In this document: piece after piece, positions 38,349 to 39,614 of the stretch | Layout of the letters: each line of letters opens with the position of its first letter | How positions within the stretch are numbered: the first letter of the stretch is position 1 | Origin: Neocallimastix lanati (nom. inval.) | Lineage: Eukaryota; Neocallimastigomycota; Neocallimastigomycetes; Neocallimastigales; Neocallimastigaceae | Length of the DNA: 39,614 bases | NCBI GenBank assembly: GCA_016946835.1 | Contig: JACVTC010000355.1 | Location: 1 to 39,614 of the forward strand | Reading direction: 5' to 3' | Position numbers and translations under genes: made by a program | The notes under the pieces: model-generated | What the model saw: the letters and a program-made list of their open reading frames with translations, nothing else | What the model was told of the DNA's origin: nothing | Database searches by the model: none

Positions 38349-38393
<45 letters not shown>

Positions 38394-39614
38394 TCCTTAA
38401 GAGTGAATAAGAAAAGAAAATCTAAAAGAAATAATACTGAAGTTCGCAAGAAATATAAAACTTTTAACATAGAAGATATATTAGATGACAATGATACACC
38501 AATTAGTGAATCACCTTTTAGCGAATCCAGTATTATTGAATACAAAAGAAAACTTAGAAAAAGAAAATATAATCGTATCAATAAATCTAATATAGGTAAT
38601 TATGAAAGTAAAAAATATAAATCTTTTAATATAGATGAAATCATGGAAAATAATGCATTCATGGCTGTCGATATGAAGAAAGAATCTGATGAACCAAATT
38701 CTTATCAGGAAATTTTCTTTCGAAAAGATAAAGATGAGTGGATTACAGCAATTAATAATGAATTAAATAATATGAAGAAAATGAATGTTTATACGCCTAT
38801 TAAGAAACTTCCTAAAGGTGTTAACGTTATTTCTACTCGTTGGGTATTTAAAAACAAACACGATGCTAATGGTAGAGTATATAAGAAAAAGGCAAGATTA
38901 GTGGCACGTGGTTTTACTCAACAATATGGAATAGATTATAAAGAAACATTCGCACCCACTTTAAAACAAGATACAATTAGGATTATTACTTCTATAGCTG
39001 CAAAGAATAATTATAACATACATCAATTAGATATTAAGGCAGCTTATTTAAATGCAAAATTAAATGAAGACATATATATGGAACTACCAGAAGGTGACGA
39101 CTATCAAGGAATGAAATATTGCAAGTTAAACAAAGCTTTATATGGTCTTAAACAAGCAGGACGTATGTGGAATGACACTCTAAATGAAGCTCTAATTGAC
39201 ATGAATTTTAATAGACTATTAAGTGAACCTTGTCTGTATGTTAAAAGGAATACACATAATAAAATTATTTGCCTTCTAGGTGTATATGTAGATGATATTC
39301 TCATCACAGGTGAAAATAAAGAAATTTTAAAAGTTATATTAAAACCATGTTCAAATATGATTCCAATTAATAATAAAAAATTAAAAGAGAAAACATTTAA
39401 TTCAACAAAATATAGACAAGCCGTTGGTAATCTATTATATCTTGCCATATGTACAAGGCCAGATATCTTATTTTCGGTAAGTAAAGCATCACGTAAAAAT
39501 CAAAATCCAAATTATGAGGATTGGTTTAATGTCTTAAAAATATTTAGGTATTTAAAATACACACCAAATTATGGAATTAAATTTAGTAAAAATGATAATT
39601 ATAATTTTGAGGTC
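37965..39614 (+). pseudogene. Cop-1 reverse transcriptase and RNase H start (partial, deleted)
   Basis: The frame is open to the window end. A Lys/Asn/Ser-rich linker (including (AAT)n at about 38350-38390) leads to copia RT from about 38700: DEWITAINNELNNM, TRWVFKNKHDANG, ARLVARGFTQQYGIDYKETFAP, LDIKAAYLNA (first Asp), ALYGLKQAGRMW and YVDDILITG (catalytic pair). After ITGENKEILKVIL it passes straight to KPCSNMIPINNKK, whereas copia RTs normally have roughly 60 more residues between, so an in-frame deletion near 39340 removes part of RT. TKYRQAVGNLLYLA and TRPDILFSVS follow. RNase H is cut by the window edge. This copy is inactive. Confidence 0.9.

Noticed and set aside
37940-38581. Minus-strand Leu/Phe-rich ORF of 213 residues
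   Set aside because: It is the antisense shadow of the Asn/Lys/Ser-rich Cop-1 linker encoded on the plus strand.

Overview
The window looks like nothing but nested LTR retrotransposons. I see no host gene, rRNA, genuine tRNA gene or CRISPR array. The DNA is very AT-rich, proteins carry long Asn runs encoded by AAT, and homopolymer A/T tracts are frequent. The Ty3/gypsy polyproteins have fungal-type wording (for example GGKPDALSRRPDY after RNase H, chromodomain tails). I infer an AT-rich early-diverging fungus, with anaerobic gut fungi (Neocallimastigomycota) as my best guess; a dictyostelid is less likely. Names used here are local: Chr = chromodomain Ty3 lineage, Cys = Ty3 lineage with Cys in the protease active site, Cop = Ty1/copia.

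Layout: 1-456 is a decayed Cys remnant (Cys-0). 457-7244 plus 16458-16536 is Chr-1 on the minus strand, its 5' LTR split by Cys-1 (7245-16453, plus strand, TSD TTAA). 16537-16689 is an LTR remnant (LTR-G). 16690-16885 and 36550-39614 are two halves of one copia element (Cop-1), whose integrase is interrupted by Chr-3 (16886-36549, TSD GCTAG). The Chr-3 5' LTR was itself hit twice, by Chr-2 (16890-23721, plus, TSD GTGTA) and by Cys-2 (23741-31490, minus, TSD AAGT), only 14 bp apart. Adding the three pieces of that LTR gives 521 bp, against 522 bp for its intact 3' LTR.

Two Ty3 strategies are visible. Chr elements make one Gag-Pol ORF, carry a chromodomain, give 5-bp TSDs and appear to self-prime (sequence just after the 5' LTR is complementary to a site in the LTR near the expected RNA start, as in Tf1). 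Cys elements have D-S/T-C-A-S in the protease, 4-bp TSDs, tRNA-type primer sites bracketed by a long U5-leader stem, and a Gag stop next to a TTTAAAC slippery heptamer plus hairpin, which predicts -1 frameshifting into Pol. Chr-2 and Cys-2 look intact and recent. Cys-1 is recent but has a second frame change. Chr-3 is deleted and frameshifted yet has nearly identical LTRs.

The most striking pattern is that the LTRs of Chr-1 and Chr-3 each contain a tRNA-like module: box A, a D-arm-like hairpin, and box B at 45-nt spacing. The three insertions that hit these LTRs all lie just upstream of it. The two Cys insertions have their TSDs at -18 to -23 from box A, in the same divergent geometry, where a Pol III start site would be. 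This suggests Pol III-directed integration into landing pads carried by other retrotransposons, which would explain the nesting. In addition, all five Ty3 elements have a short hairpin immediately before the polypurine tract.
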